Notes: a model not told the origin generated them from the sequence alone. 64,000 nt of DNA from Gaiellasilicea sp963784895 (GCA_963784895.1 CAWATM010000006.1:1-64000); one strand, 5' to 3'; counted from the first letter of the stretch, positions 8,548 through 18,354 are shown. Numbers and translations are program-made.

Positions 8548-9652
8548 GTGGTCGCCAAGGGCGTGTTCTGGGGATCCCTGGGGGCGATCTGTTGGACGCA
8601 TGTCGGCTACCCGTTGCTCGTGGAGGCGCTGGCGCGACTCCGGCCCCGGCCGGCTGTCCGCGGCGAGATCACGCCGAGCGTCGCCGTGATCGTGGCCGCG
8701 CACGACGAGGAGCGGGTGATCGGCGCGCGCCTCGAGAACCTCCTCACGCTCGACTACCCCGCCCAGCGGCTCGAGATCGTCGTCGTCTCGGACGCGTCCA
8801 CCGACGGGACGCGACAGCGTCGTGTCGTCGGCGGCCTCGCGGGACGAGCGTGTCCGGCTCCTGCGCGTGCCCCGCGGCGGCAAGGTCGCGGCGCAGGACC
8901 GGGCCGTGGCGGCGACGACGGGCGAGATCGTGGCGTTTTCCGATGCGAACACGCTCTGGGCGCCTGACGCCCTCCGACTGCTCGTCCGCAGCTTCGCCGA
9001 CCCAGAGGTCGCCTACGTCTGCGGCTCCCACACCTACGAGGGCGGTGAGGGCACGAACCGCGAAGGCCTCTACGCCCGGTTCGAGGGCCGGCTGCGGGCG
9101 GCCGAGTCACGGTTCGGGTCGGTGACTGCCGGTGTCGGTCCCATCTACGCCGTGCGCCGCAGCGACTACGTGGAGCTCGACCCGCGCTTCGGGCACGATC
9201 TCGCTCTCCCCTACCGCCTCGTCCGGCGCCGGCGGCGCGCGGTCGTCGACCCGGACGCGCGCGCGTGGGAGAAGCCGGCCCGCGACATCGAGGACGAGTA
9301 CCGCCGCAAGCAGCGGATGTTCGAGCACTGCTGGCTGATCGTCCTTCGCGGCGGGATGCTCCGGGGCGCCCCGCCGCTCTACGCGCTCCAGCTCGTGTCG
9401 CACCGCCACCTCCGCTACGTCACGGGCTTCCTGCACCTGCTTCTCCTGCTGACGTCGGCGCGCCTCTCGAGGCGACCCGGCCCCTATCGGCTCGCGCTCG
9501 GCGGGCAGCTCGCGCTGCTCGCGCTCGCTGCGATCCGGCCCGGCATCGTCCGCTACTACGTGCTCGTCACCTGGGCGACGTTGCCCGCGCTCGCCGCGTA
9601 CCTCCGGCGTGGGGCTCCACCGGTGTGGGAGCAGGCGCCCGGATCTCGGTGA
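8548..9652 (+). CDS. Membrane glycosyltransferase family 2, one frameshift
   Basis: GT-A fold glycosyltransferase that would add a sugar to a polysaccharide or lipid-linked glycan at the inner face of the membrane. The nucleotide-sugar site reads SVAVIVAAHDEERVIGARLENLL and IVVVSDASTDGT. The acidic block is FSDANTLWAPDAL, and the later catalytic region is AGVGPIYAVRRSDYVELDPRFGHD. The C-terminus carries three or so hydrophobic segments. A two-base loss near 8817 splits the reading; both halves fit one family without a gap. The 3' end overlaps by 86 bp the convergent radical SAM gene, placing it beside the surface-glycan operon. Confidence 0.82.
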
Positions 9653-11054
9653 TCGCCGCGCCGCGCCGCGGGCGCACGCGCTGCGCCGCCTCGACGGCGG
9701 TCCGCGCTACGGCGGAGCGCAGCATCTCCGCGCCCACCGCGCGCTGGGCGACGACGAGCCGCACCAGCTCCCCGAAGCGCCGGTTGCGCAGGTAGAGGTT
9801 GGCGTAGCACGCGATCTGGTAGCGCTTGAGCTGGCCGAGGCTGACCGTCTCGAGCTCGAGGACGCCGCTCGAGTACTTGTCGAAGTCTTCCCAGCCGCCG
9901 GACAGGAGGCGGTAGCCGCCCTCGCCGCGAAGCGCCATCTCGTGGATCGGCGTGCCGGGGAACGGCGTCATGATCGAGACGGAGAGCTGGTGCGGGTTGA
10001 TCCGCGCGATGAAGTCGATCGTGTCCCGGATCGTCGCGTGCGTCTCGTTCGGGTGCCCGAGGATGAACTTGCACCAGACGCGCAGCCCGTGCTGCTTCGC
10101 CAGCGCGACGGCGTGCTCGACCTGCTCGAGCGTGATCCCCTTTTCGACCGCGCGCAGAATCTCGGGGTTGCCGGACTCGACCCCGAGCTCGAGCAACTCG
10201 AAGTTCGCCGACTTGAGCAGGCGGATGAACTCTCCGTCGACGCGGTCCACGCGCGTCTGCGCGGAGAAGCGGACGCGACGGTGCAAGCCGCGCTCCAGGA
10301 TCCCGGCCAGGATCGCCTTCGTCCGCCCCATGTGGAGGCCGAACGTCTCGTCCTCGATCCGAATCCGGCGCGGGCCGTAGCGCTCGAGGATCTGGTCGAT
10401 CTCGTCGAGGACGTTCTCGGGCGTCCGGTAGCGCGGCTTGAAGCCGGAGTTGTGGGAGCAGAAGACGCAACGGAAGGGGCAGCCGCGGTGCGTGATCAAC
10501 GGCAGCGTGTCGGTGGGCCGGAACAGATCCCAGGCGGGGAAGGGGAGCACGTCGTAGTCGGCCGGTGGTGGCCGCGGCGGTGCCGTCACGAGCTCCGCGC
10601 CGCGCCGAGCCACGAGTCCTGGAATCCCGAAGGGCTCCGCCGAGCGCTCGATCGCATCGGCGAGCTCGCACGCGAGGTGCTCACCCTCTCCGACGCACGC
10701 GAAGTCGAAGCCCTCACCCTCCTCGAGCGCCTGCCGCCCGACGGCGTTCACGTGCGCACCGCCGACCACGACGGGCACGCCCGGGTCGTTCTGCTTGACC
10801 CGCCGCGCGATCTCCGCCGCCCGCGGGAACTCGACCGTCATGCAGGTGATCCCGACGAGCCCCGGCCGCTCCGACCGCACCCGCTCGACGATCTCGTCGA
10901 CGTCGAGGTAGGCCAGCTTTCCGTCCAGAAGCACGACCTCGTGGCCGGCCGCCCGGAGCGAGCTCGCAACGTACGCGATCCCGAGCGAGGGGAAGCGCGC
11001 CCAGTGCCGGTCGAACTCGCTGCGCGGCGGGGGCTGGACGAGGGCGACCTTCAT
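9567..11054 (-). CDS. Cobalamin-binding radical SAM protein
   Basis: A 495-residue B12-binding radical SAM enzyme. The N-terminal cobalamin-type Rossmann domain (about 1-150) includes MKVALVQPPP, VVLLDGK and VVGGAHVNA. The radical SAM domain follows, with the 4Fe-4S motif GCPFRCVFC (Cys 192, 196, 199) and the downstream blocks RIRIEDETFG and LLELGVESGN. Such enzymes typically methylate unactivated carbons or rearrange lipids and sugars; the substrate here is unknown. The start overlaps the methyltransferase stop by 4 nt (ATGA), so it is the last gene of the capD-deacetylase-methyltransferase operon and probably modifies its glycan or lipid product. Confidence 0.85.
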   Translation of the reverse strand: MKVALVQPPPRSEFDRHWARFPSLGIAYVASSLRAAGHEVVLLDGKLAYLDVDEIVERVRSERPGLVGITCMTVEFPRAAEIARRVKQNDPGVPVVVGGAHVNAVGRQALEEGEGFDFACVGEGEHLACELADAIERSAEPFGIPGLVARRGAELVTAPPRPPPADYDVLPFPAWDLFRPTDTLPLITHRGCPFRCVFCSHNSGFKPRYRTPENVLDEIDQILERYGPRRIRIEDETFGLHMGRTKAILAGILERGLHRRVRFSAQTRVDRVDGEFIRLLKSANFELLELGVESGNPEILRAVEKGITLEQVEHAVALAKQHGLRVWCKFILGHPNETHATIRDTIDFIARINPHQLSVSIMTPFPGTPIHEMALRGEGGYRLLSGGWEDFDKYSSGVLELETVSLGQLKRYQIACYANLYLRNRRFGELVRLVVAQRAVGAEMLRSAVARTAVEAAQRVRPRRGAAITEIRAPAPTPVEPHAGGTRRARATSPR

Positions 11055-11668
11055 CCGGCACCTCCGGCCGTTGCAACGACGTGGAAGCCGCGCCGTCCGC
11101 TTTCGACGACCTCGACGCGACCGAACCCCGCCCCCGAGAGCAGCTCCACGACCTCGCCTGCGTCGTAGTCGCGCACCGGAAGCCGGTGAAGCGCGTACCC
11201 GAGGCGACGCGGCGGCCCCTTCAGCCAGTCCCACCGCGTGAAGGAGGCGACGAGCGTCGACGAGCAGTGTGCGCGCAGCCACTCGGCCGCTCGCGGCGGC
11301 TCCCCGACGTAGTCGAAGAGGCCGAGCGCGATGACGACGTCGAAGCTCACGGCGGACTCGAGCTCGTGGAAGTTTCCCTCGAGCAGCTCGACTCGCGGGT
11401 CGCCGCCCAGCCGGGTGCGGGCGAGCACGAGCATCGTCGGCGAGATGTCGATGCCGACGTACGACGCCGCTCCAGCCGCGAGCACCGCCTCGCCGACGCG
11501 ACCGGGACCGCAGCCCACGTCGAGGACGGACGGCGCCTCGTGACCCGCGACCACCTCGGCCGCCAGTGCACGGCCACGCCAGGGGCCCCGCCGGAGCGGA
11601 GACGGGCGCGCGTAGACGCGGTCAAACGCTCGCGCGCGCCGGTCGAAGTAGCGTCGGGTCTCGATCAT
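11051..11668 (-). CDS. SAM-dependent class I methyltransferase
   Basis: A 205-residue class I methyltransferase. Motif I is VLDVGCGPGRVGEAVL, the acidic end of strand 2 is YVGIDIS, and a post-motif FDVVIALGLFDYV follows. It uses S-adenosylmethionine; the acceptor is unknown but may be a sugar or lipid given its neighbours. It overlaps the upstream deacetylase by 47 nt and the downstream radical SAM gene by 4 nt, so the operon is translationally coupled. Confidence 0.85.
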   Translation of the reverse strand: MIETRRYFDRRARAFDRVYARPSPLRRGPWRGRALAAEVVAGHEAPSVLDVGCGPGRVGEAVLAAGAASYVGIDISPTMLVLARTRLGGDPRVELLEGNFHELESAVSFDVVIALGLFDYVGEPPRAAEWLRAHCSSTLVASFTRWDWLKGPPRRLGYALHRLPVRDYDAGEVVELLSGAGFGRVEVVESGRRGFHVVATAGGAG

Positions 11669-12519
11669 GGTCGGGTGGGATCACGTCGCGGAACGGGACA
11701 AGATGGAAGCGGGCCGCCGCCTCCCTGATCCGCTCCTCGATCAAGCGGCGGCGGACGTTCTTGTGGATGCGCCGGCGCGTCTCCTGGAGCCGCGCGAGCC
11801 GCCCAGCCTCCGCCGGCAGGACGACCTCGAGCGTCTCGGGCGCGAGCTCGTATGGATGGAAATAGACGACGGGGAACGTCGACTGCCGCGCGACGCGGTC
11901 GAGCCCGCGGCGGAGCACGGCGGCCGGGAGAACGCGCCAGTACGTGCCGCCGCCGAGCGGGACGGTCAGCCGCCCGTACCGGGCGACGGCGATCGGGAAC
12001 TCCCACAGTCCGTCGTCGACCCGGAACGGATCCGTCGGCACCGGACGGATGCGCTGCCGGAGCCGGGGCGAGTCGTACAGGCTCGAGTCGTAGCGGAAGC
12101 CGAGCTCGCGGAGGATCCCGTACGCCCACGGTGTTTGCTCGATTGATCGAGAACCAGGGTGCCCGGTAGCCGAGCGGCTCCGCACCGCAGGTTGCCGCGA
12201 TCACGTCGAGGCACTGCCGTACGTCGTCCCGGAACTCCTCAGGCGTCAGGCGGTAGAGATGACGGTGATCGTGGCCGTGGCAGCCGATCTCGTGCCCGCG
12301 AGCAGCCACCTCGCGGACGGCGTCGGGATGTCGATCGGCCGTGACACCCGCGACGAAGAACGTCGCGCTCACGTCCAGCTCGTCGAGGAGGTCGAGCGTG
12401 AGCGCGACGTGACGCTCGAGCGCGGGGTCGCCGCGCCGCCAGTCGTCGTCGCCCAGGCGCCGGCGCACGATCTGGTGCCAGTCCTCGAAGTCGAACGAGA
12501 GGACGAACGTCCCGGTCAC
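11622..12519 (-). CDS. Polysaccharide deacetylase (DUF3473/exosortase-locus type), one frameshift
   Basis: NodB-fold carbohydrate esterase 4 protein that would remove acetyl groups from a polysaccharide. From GTG 12519 it reads FVLSFDFEDWHQIV (catalytic/metal Asp), SATFFVAG and HEIGCHGHDHRHL (metal His residues), then YRAPWFSI. One C is lost near 12135 within ACACCCCG-like sequence, after which PWAYGILRELGFRYDSSLYD, the GGGTYWR block and the FHPYEL motif follow. This layout matches deacetylases found in exopolysaccharide loci with exosortases, although no exosortase lies in the window. It overlaps CapD by 4 nt (GTGA). No signal peptide is seen. Confidence 0.82.
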
Positions 12520-13664
12520 ATCAGCACGGCCGGCACCGTCAGCGGGGCGGCCGCCTCCTCGTGGAACTCGGCGAGCGTCGCGCGCACCCCGGCCGCTGCA
12601 GCGCGGTCGACATGACGAGCGAGCGCCGCGACACGCGCCTGCAGCCAGTCCGGGTCGACACGGTCGACCGGCGAGCACATGACACGCGGACAGGCCGTCG
12701 CGGTGACGTCGTCGCCGTCCCGGCAGAGCAGCTCGTGCAGACGCTCCCCCGGTCGCAGGCCGACGATCTCGATCGACGGGTTGACACCGTAGGCGCGGGC
12801 CAGCCGCAGGGCGAGGTCGACGATCCGGACCGACCGGCCGCAGTCGAGCCAGAAGACGACCTCCGGCCTGGCGAGCCCGCCGGCCGCGATCGCGAGCTCT
12901 GCGGCCTCGCCGGCGGTCATGACGTAGCGCGTCGCGCGCGGGTCGGTGATCGTGAGCGCCCCGCGGCTGCGGAGCTGGCGCCGGAAGCGCGGCACGACGC
13001 TGCCGGCCGTGTCGACGACGTTGCCCAGCCGGATCGAGGTGTAGGCGGCGCCGCGCTCGCGCCCGGCACTCCCGACGATCAGCTCGGCCGCTGCCTTCGT
13101 CAGCCCCAGGACGCTCGTGGGCTCGACGGCCTTGTCCGTGGAGAACAGCACGAGGCGCTCGACGCCAGCGCGCACTGCTGCCGAGACGACCGACGCGGTG
13201 CCGAGCACGTTCGTCGCCGCTGCCTCGACCGGATGCTCCTCGAGCAACGGCACGTGCTTGTAGGCGGCGGCGTGGAAAACCACGTCCGGCCGATGCCGCT
13301 CGAGCACGTCGAGCGCCCGCGGCAGGCGGCGCACGTCGGCGAGCACCGGCACGACCTCGACAACGGCCTCGACCAGGTCGTCGGCAAGGTCGACGAGGGA
13401 TGCTTCCGCCTGGTCGACGAGGACGAGGCGGGCCGCCCCTGCCCCCGCGAGTCGCCGGCAGAGCTCCGCGCCGATCGACCCCGCAGCCCCCGTGACGAGG
13501 ACCCGGGCCCCGTCGAGGTACGCGGACGCATCGGCCCCTCCGCCGGCCCACACGGGGCGCTCGAGCAGGAGCTCAACATCGGCGCCGTCAGACCGCGGGC
13601 GATCCCTTCGCACCGGCCCCCAGTGTGCGGACGGCGCGCCCGGCGATTCCCGGCGGCTGGGCAC
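12516..13664 (-). CDS. CapD/FlaA1-like nucleotide-sugar 4,6-dehydratase/epimerase
   Basis: A soluble short-chain dehydrogenase acting on UDP-sugars, first gene of the glycan operon. It has the NAD(P) motif VLVTGAAGSIGAELCRRL, the HAAAYKHVPLLEEHP signature of the CapD group and FSTDKAVEPTSVLGLTK. The catalytic Lys is retained, but the residue at the usual Tyr/Met position is Leu, a departure from FlaA1-type enzymes. The membrane domain found in full-length WbpM/CapD proteins is absent. It likely supplies a modified UDP-HexNAc for the surface polymer. The first 45 or so residues are poorly conserved, so the start may lie further downstream. Confidence 0.82.
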   Translation of the reverse strand: MPSRRESPGAPSAHWGPVRRDRPRSDGADVELLLERPVWAGGGADASAYLDGARVLVTGAAGSIGAELCRRLAGAGAARLVLVDQAEASLVDLADDLVEAVVEVVPVLADVRRLPRALDVLERHRPDVVFHAAAYKHVPLLEEHPVEAAATNVLGTASVVSAAVRAGVERLVLFSTDKAVEPTSVLGLTKAAAELIVGSAGRERGAAYTSIRLGNVVDTAGSVVPRFRRQLRSRGALTITDPRATRYVMTAGEAAELAIAAGGLARPEVVFWLDCGRSVRIVDLALRLARAYGVNPSIEIVGLRPGERLHELLCRDGDDVTATACPRVMCSPVDRVDPDWLQARVAALARHVDRAAAAGVRATLAEFHEEAAAPLTVPAVLM

Positions 13665-13762
13665 GTCCTCGATGGCGAGGTTCGTACAGGAGTCGACACA
13701 CCTGTGTCAAGGCACGATCGCGCATTGCGGGCTGCTCTGGACTGCGCGATGCTTGCGTCACC

Positions 13763-15436
13763 ATGGCCACGGGAATGACCGAGGGAGTCGCCGAGCTGGG
13801 GGCGTTTTCGGACGTTCCGCTCTTTCGCGGTGTCGACGCCGAGACGCTCACGCGGCTGGCCGCCGACGCGCGCAGCGTCACGCTCCGCGGCGGCGACTAC
13901 CTGTTCCACAGCGGTGACAGCGCCGACCGGCTCTTCGTCGTTCGGGCCGGGCGGCTGCGCGTGCTCGCCGAGACCGAGGACGGTCCGCGGATCGTGCGCG
14001 AGCTCGGCCCCGGCGACGTGCTCGGCGAGCTGGCGCTCCTCACGGGTTCGCCCCGATCCGCGTCCGCCCAGGCCGTCCGCGACAGCGAGCTGATCTCGCT
14101 CGAGGCAGGACGGTTCGACGCCCTGCTCGCGGACGACCCCGAGTTCGCGCGCGTCCTCCTCCGCGAGCTCGCCCGACAGCTGCAAGCCTCGGGAGGGCTG
14201 GCGACTCCGTCCACCCGCCCGGGCGTGTTCGCAGTCATCCCCTTGGCGGCGGACGTCGACGCGGGCCGGCTCGCGGCCGCCATCAGCGACGAGCTCGCCC
14301 GCTTCGGCAGCGTCGACACGCTGCGGGGCGACGAACGCTCGGACGGCTACGCGGCGCTGCTCGCGCGCGCCGAAGCCGCCAACGACGCCGTCGTACTCAT
14401 CGCGGGCGCCGCCGGCGCCGACTGGGACGCATTCTGCCGCCGGCAGGCCGACCGCACAGTGCTCCTGGCGGGTCCGGACACGCCGATCACAGGATCGGCG
14501 AGTGGCTGTGATCTCGTGCTGCTGGCACCGATGCCGTCCGGCAGGACCGCTTTGTGGCTCGAGCAGGCGGAGCCGGCGTCACATCATCTCGTCTACGAAG
14601 CCGCGTACGAGCTCGGCGCCGCCCGCGTCGCGCGGCGGATCGCCGGCCGTTCGCTCGGAGTCGTCCTCTCGGGCGGCGGCGCTCGCGGCTTCGCGCACAT
14701 CGGCGCGATCGCCGCGATCACCGAGGCGGGCTACGAGATCGACCGTCTCGGCGGCTGCAGCATGGGCGCCTTCATCGCCGCGATGGCCGCGCTCGGGCTG
14801 GACGCCGGCCAGATCCGCGACCGCTGCCACGAGGAGCTCGTTCGCAGGACGCCGTTCAACGACTGGACGCTGCCGCGCGTGGCCTTGATCCGCTCCCGCA
14901 AGGCGGCGCGGATGCTCGAGCGCGTCTTCGGCGAGCTCCAGGTCGAAGAGCTGCCGCGCCAGCTCTTCACCGTCAGCGCCGACCTCCTCTCGAGCCGGAC
15001 GGTCGTCCACCGCCGAGGCACGCTGCTCGAGGCCGTCGGGGCCAGCATGTCGATCCCCGGGCTGGTGCCGCCGCTCGCGCGCGGCGGCCAGCTGCTCGTC
15101 GACGGAGGCGTGTTGAACAACCTTCCCGTCGACCTGATGCACGACAGCCACGAGGGACCCGTGATCGCGATCGACGTCGTGCGGCGGCTCGAGCTCGAGA
15201 ACAGCTCCGAGACACCGGAGCTGCCCTCGATCATGGAGACGATGACCCGCGCGACCGTCCTCGGCAGCGTCGAACGGGCCGAGCGCAACCGGTCGCTCGC
15301 CGCGCTCGTGATCTCACCGGAGGTCCAGGACGTGGGCCTGCGCGAGTTCTCCGCCCTCGACCGCACCGTCGTGGCCGGTCGGGTGGCGGCCGAGGCGGCA
15401 CTCGCAGACGCCGAGACACTGCGCGGCCAGCTCTGA
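13763..15436 (+). CDS. cNMP-binding domain + patatin-like phospholipase (NTE family)
   Basis: A 557-residue protein with an N-terminal cyclic-nucleotide-binding beta-barrel (about 10-130; GDYLFHSGDSADRLFVVRAG, GPGDVLGELALLTG), a middle alpha/beta spacer, and a C-terminal patatin domain. The patatin domain shows the oxyanion GGGARGFAHIG, the nucleophile motif GCSMG (Ser333) and DGG (Asp446), so the Ser-Asp dyad is complete. This is the neuropathy-target-esterase architecture: a lysophospholipase or phospholipase possibly gated by a cyclic nucleotide. ATG 13763 is preferred because it begins just before the conserved domain; ATG 13775 is a close alternative. It converges on glpK. Confidence 0.88.
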   Translation: MATGMTEGVAELGAFSDVPLFRGVDAETLTRLAADARSVTLRGGDYLFHSGDSADRLFVVRAGRLRVLAETEDGPRIVRELGPGDVLGELALLTGSPRSASAQAVRDSELISLEAGRFDALLADDPEFARVLLRELARQLQASGGLATPSTRPGVFAVIPLAADVDAGRLAAAISDELARFGSVDTLRGDERSDGYAALLARAEAANDAVVLIAGAAGADWDAFCRRQADRTVLLAGPDTPITGSASGCDLVLLAPMPSGRTALWLEQAEPASHHLVYEAAYELGAARVARRIAGRSLGVVLSGGGARGFAHIGAIAAITEAGYEIDRLGGCSMGAFIAAMAALGLDAGQIRDRCHEELVRRTPFNDWTLPRVALIRSRKAARMLERVFGELQVEELPRQLFTVSADLLSSRTVVHRRGTLLEAVGASMSIPGLVPPLARGGQLLVDGGVLNNLPVDLMHDSHEGPVIAIDVVRRLELENSSETPELPSIMETMTRATVLGSVERAERNRSLAALVISPEVQDVGLREFSALDRTVVAGRVAAEAALADAETLRGQL

Positions 15437-15437
15437 G

Positions 15438-16853
15438 TCAGAGCAAGGCGCGGGCGAGCGCAGTGCGCCACGCGGACCGGCGTGCGGCGGCCCAGTCCCG
15501 CTCGACTGCGGGCTCGTAGACCGCGCCGCGAGGAAGTCTTGACGCGATCGCGTCGCCGTCGGGCCAGAGCCCGATCGCGCGGCCGGCGAGCGCGGCGGCG
15601 CCGAGCCCGGTGGTCTCCTGTTCCGCGGCCACCTCCACGGGGCAGCCGAGCAGGTCGGCCTGGAACTGCATCAGGAAGCCGTTGGCGCTCGCGCCACCGT
15701 CGGCGCGGAGGACGTCGACGCCGCCGGGCAGCACGTCGAGCACGTCGGCGACCTGGAAGGCGATCGCCTCGAGCGCGGCCCGGACGAGCTGTGCCCGAGT
15801 CGTGCCGCGCGTGATCCCGCTGATCAGCCCGCGGGCGTCCGCGTTCCAGTGCGGCGAACCGAGCCCTGCGAACGCCGGGACGAACGAGACGCCGCCGGTC
15901 GAGTCGACCGAGCGCGCCAACCGTTCGCTCTCGGCAGCATCGGCGAGGATGCCGAGCCCGTCGCGCAGCCACTGAATCGCTGCGCCGCTCGCGAGGATCG
16001 CGCCCTCGAGCGCAAAGCCGCCCGACGCGGCGACCGTCTCGAGCAGCCCGGCCGGCACCGGACCGCGCTCCGTTCCGGCATGTGCGAGCACGAAGCTGCC
16101 CGTCCCATAGGTCGCCTTCGCCTGGCCGCGCCCGAAACAGCCGTGACCGAAGAGGGCCGCTTGCTGGTCGCCCGCGATGCCCGCGACCGGCACCGCCGCG
16201 CCGAGCAGCTCCGCCGTGCCGACGATCTCGGCCGAGCGCACGAGCCGCGGCAGCAGTTCGCGGCCGACGCCGAACAGCGCCAGCAGCTCGTCCGACCAGT
16301 CGAGCGAACCGAGGTCGAGGAGCATCGTGCGCGACGCGTTCGTCAGATCCGTGACATGCGCCCGGCCGCCGGTCAGCTTCCAGACGAGCCACGAGTCGAT
16401 CGTCCCGAAGGCGAGCTCGTCGTGCGGCACATCCGTGCGCGCGAGCAGCCACTCGAGTTTCGTGGCGGAGAAATACGGATCGGGAACGAGGCCGGTTCGG
16501 GCCCGGACGAGGCCGGCGTCGAGCTCACGGCAGCGCTCCGCCGTGCGGCGGTCCTGCCAGACGATCGCAGGAGCGACGGGCGCGCCCGTCCCGCGCTTCC
16601 AGAGGACGGTGGTCTCCCGCTGGTTCGCGATCCCGATCGCCTCGAGGTCTGCGGAGCGGATCCCAGCCGTCCGGACCGCGTCCTCGGCGGCGCCGAGGAC
16701 GGAGACCCAGATCTCCTCGGGGTCGTGCTCGACCCAACCCGGCTGCGGATAGTGCTGCGGGAACTCGCGGTAGCCGCGGCCGCGCACGCGGAGCCCGTCG
16801 TCGACGACGAGGCAGGTGGTGCCCGTCGTCCCCTGGTCGATCGCGAGGATCAC
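15438..16853 (-). CDS. glpK: Glycerol kinase
   Basis: A 471-residue FGGY-family kinase that phosphorylates glycerol to glycerol-3-phosphate with ATP in the cytoplasm. The phosphate-binding AIDQGTTGTTCLV is at the N-terminus. IANQRETTVLWKRGTG, AIVWQDRR and the GIAGDQQAALFGHGCF block follow, and the C-terminal ADGGASANGFLMQ is typical. GTG 16853 is the start because it overlaps the glpD stop (GTGA). It is the last gene of a ZIP-glpD-glpK operon. Confidence 0.93.
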   Translation of the reverse strand: MILAIDQGTTGTTCLVVDDGLRVRGRGYREFPQHYPQPGWVEHDPEEIWVSVLGAAEDAVRTAGIRSADLEAIGIANQRETTVLWKRGTGAPVAPAIVWQDRRTAERCRELDAGLVRARTGLVPDPYFSATKLEWLLARTDVPHDELAFGTIDSWLVWKLTGGRAHVTDLTNASRTMLLDLGSLDWSDELLALFGVGRELLPRLVRSAEIVGTAELLGAAVPVAGIAGDQQAALFGHGCFGRGQAKATYGTGSFVLAHAGTERGPVPAGLLETVAASGGFALEGAILASGAAIQWLRDGLGILADAAESERLARSVDSTGGVSFVPAFAGLGSPHWNADARGLISGITRGTTRAQLVRAALEAIAFQVADVLDVLPGGVDVLRADGGASANGFLMQFQADLLGCPVEVAAEQETTGLGAAALAGRAIGLWPDGDAIASRLPRGAVYEPAVERDWAAARRSAWRTALARALL

Positions 16854-18331
16854 GACGCGAGCAGCGACTCGACTCGGCCGCGCACCGTGTCGGAGTCCCG
16901 TCCGGTGACGGAAAGCGTCAGTCTGCGGCGAAGGACGTCCTCCGCGTTCAGCGCCCACTCGTGCCCACGCGCGTACAGCACCTGCGCCTCGACCTCGACG
17001 AGGCCGTCGCCGAGCGGCTCGAGCGGGCCGGCGGCGATCACCTCGTCCGCGAGGCTGCCGTACGTGCCGGCCAGATGCGCCGCGAGCCTCGCGTCGAGAT
17101 CCGGGTGCCGACGCCCCAGTGCGTCCGCCGCGACGTCGGGGTCGGCGGCGCCGGGCAGTGGCCGCGGGCGCCGGTCGATCCGGTGGAGCTCGAGCTCGGA
17201 CCGGAGCTGGTGCAGCACCGCCAGCGCGATCCGGCGATAGGTGGTCAACTTGCCGCCGGCGACCGAGACCATCCCGAGCGGGCCGGAGGAGAGCATCGTC
17301 TCGCGGTGAGCGCGGGCCGTCGCGACCGCCCCCGCCGGCAGGACTCGGACGCCGGCGAAGCGCGCGCACACGGTCCCGAGCGCAGCCGCCTCGAGGGCGA
17401 GCCCCGCTTCGGCGAGAATCTGCCGCTCCTCTGCGTCGGTCGGCTCGATCGACCGGGCATCACCTTCGAAAGCGGAGTCCGTCGTCCCCACGAGGAGGCG
17501 TCCCGCCCACGGAACGGCGAAGGCGACCCGGGTCCGGTCGACCGGGATCGTCACCGCAGCGCCCCAGCCGTCGTCGCGCTCGAGGACGAGATGCGCGCCC
17601 CGACCCAGGGTGACCGAGGTGCCGGCCCGCGCGTCCTCCAACCGCCGCACCTCGTCGACCCACGGCCCGGCGGCGTTGACGACCGCGCGCGGCCGGAGCT
17701 CGCTGGTCTCGCCGGTGCGCGTGTCGCGCACGTAGGCGACCGGCCCGCGCTCGAGCCCCGCCAGCTCGACTCGATTCACGATCACGGCCCCGGCCTCGAC
17801 CGCGCCGCGCAGGTTCGCGAGGCAGAGGCGGGAATCGTCGGTCTGGGCGTCCGGGTACAGGCCGGCGGCGCGGAGACCGTCGAGCCGCAGCGGCGGAACG
17901 AGCTGTGCCGCGGCCGCGGGGGCGATCATGCGCCCGCGCTCGGAGACGGCTCCCGTCAGGCCGGCGTACGACCAGAGCGCGCCGCGGATCGGGATCCGGC
18001 CGTACGGACCACCGCGGTAGACCGGGAGGACGAAGTTGAGCGGCCTGACGAGGTGAGGCGCGACGACGCGGCTGAGCGCGTGCACCTCGGCGAGCGCCTC
18101 GCGAACGAGGCTGAAGTGGCCGAGGCGCAGGTAGCGAAGCCCGCCGTGGACGAGCTTCGACGACGCGCTCGACGTGCCCGAGGCGAAGTCGTCACGCTCG
18201 ACGAGGACGACCCGGAAGCCGTGCCGGGAGGCGGCCTCGGCGATGCCGGCGCCGATGATTCCACCGCCGACGACGAGCAGATCGAAGGACTCGGCCCGCA
18301 GCCGCTCGAGCGCGTGCTCGCGCTGCGTCAC
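16850..18331 (-). CDS. glpD: Glycerol-3-phosphate dehydrogenase (FAD)
   Basis: Respiratory FAD enzyme that oxidises glycerol-3-phosphate to dihydroxyacetone phosphate and passes electrons to quinone at the membrane face; 493 residues. The dinucleotide motif is DLLVVGGGIIGAGIA, followed by FASGTSSASSKLVHGGLRYL, NAAGPWVDEV and VAGGKLTTYR. The C-terminal regulatory domain (DUF1793/DAO_C-like) is present. GTG 18331 gives the canonical N-terminus and is preceded by a -10-like box. It lies 23 nt downstream of the ZIP gene and overlaps glpK by 4 nt. Confidence 0.93.
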   Translation of the reverse strand: MTQREHALERLRAESFDLLVVGGGIIGAGIAEAASRHGFRVVLVERDDFASGTSSASSKLVHGGLRYLRLGHFSLVREALAEVHALSRVVAPHLVRPLNFVLPVYRGGPYGRIPIRGALWSYAGLTGAVSERGRMIAPAAAAQLVPPLRLDGLRAAGLYPDAQTDDSRLCLANLRGAVEAGAVIVNRVELAGLERGPVAYVRDTRTGETSELRPRAVVNAAGPWVDEVRRLEDARAGTSVTLGRGAHLVLERDDGWGAAVTIPVDRTRVAFAVPWAGRLLVGTTDSAFEGDARSIEPTDAEERQILAEAGLALEAAALGTVCARFAGVRVLPAGAVATARAHRETMLSSGPLGMVSVAGGKLTTYRRIALAVLHQLRSELELHRIDRRPRPLPGAADPDVAADALGRRHPDLDARLAAHLAGTYGSLADEVIAAGPLEPLGDGLVEVEAQVLYARGHEWALNAEDVLRRRLTLSVTGRDSDTVRGRVESLLAS

Positions 18332-18337
18332 GATCCG

Positions 18338-18343
18338 ACGATA
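18338..18343 (-). promoter_or_regulatory. -10-like box before glpD
   Basis: TATCGT on the minus strand ends 6 nt before GTG 18331, inside the 23-nt ZIP-glpD gap. It could give glpD-glpK a leaderless transcript independent of the ZIP gene. Confidence 0.4.
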
Positions 18344-18354
18344 CAACGGGCGGC

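Noticed and set aside
13665..13762. Rex- or dre-type operator in the capD/patatin divergent region
   Set aside because: CACACCTGTGTC gives only a weak short inverted repeat and does not match either operator consensus.
15425..15445. Palindrome GCTCTGAGTCAGAGC at the convergent patatin/glpK stops
   Set aside because: Loop of one base cannot form a terminator hairpin; it arises from the two stop codons facing each other.
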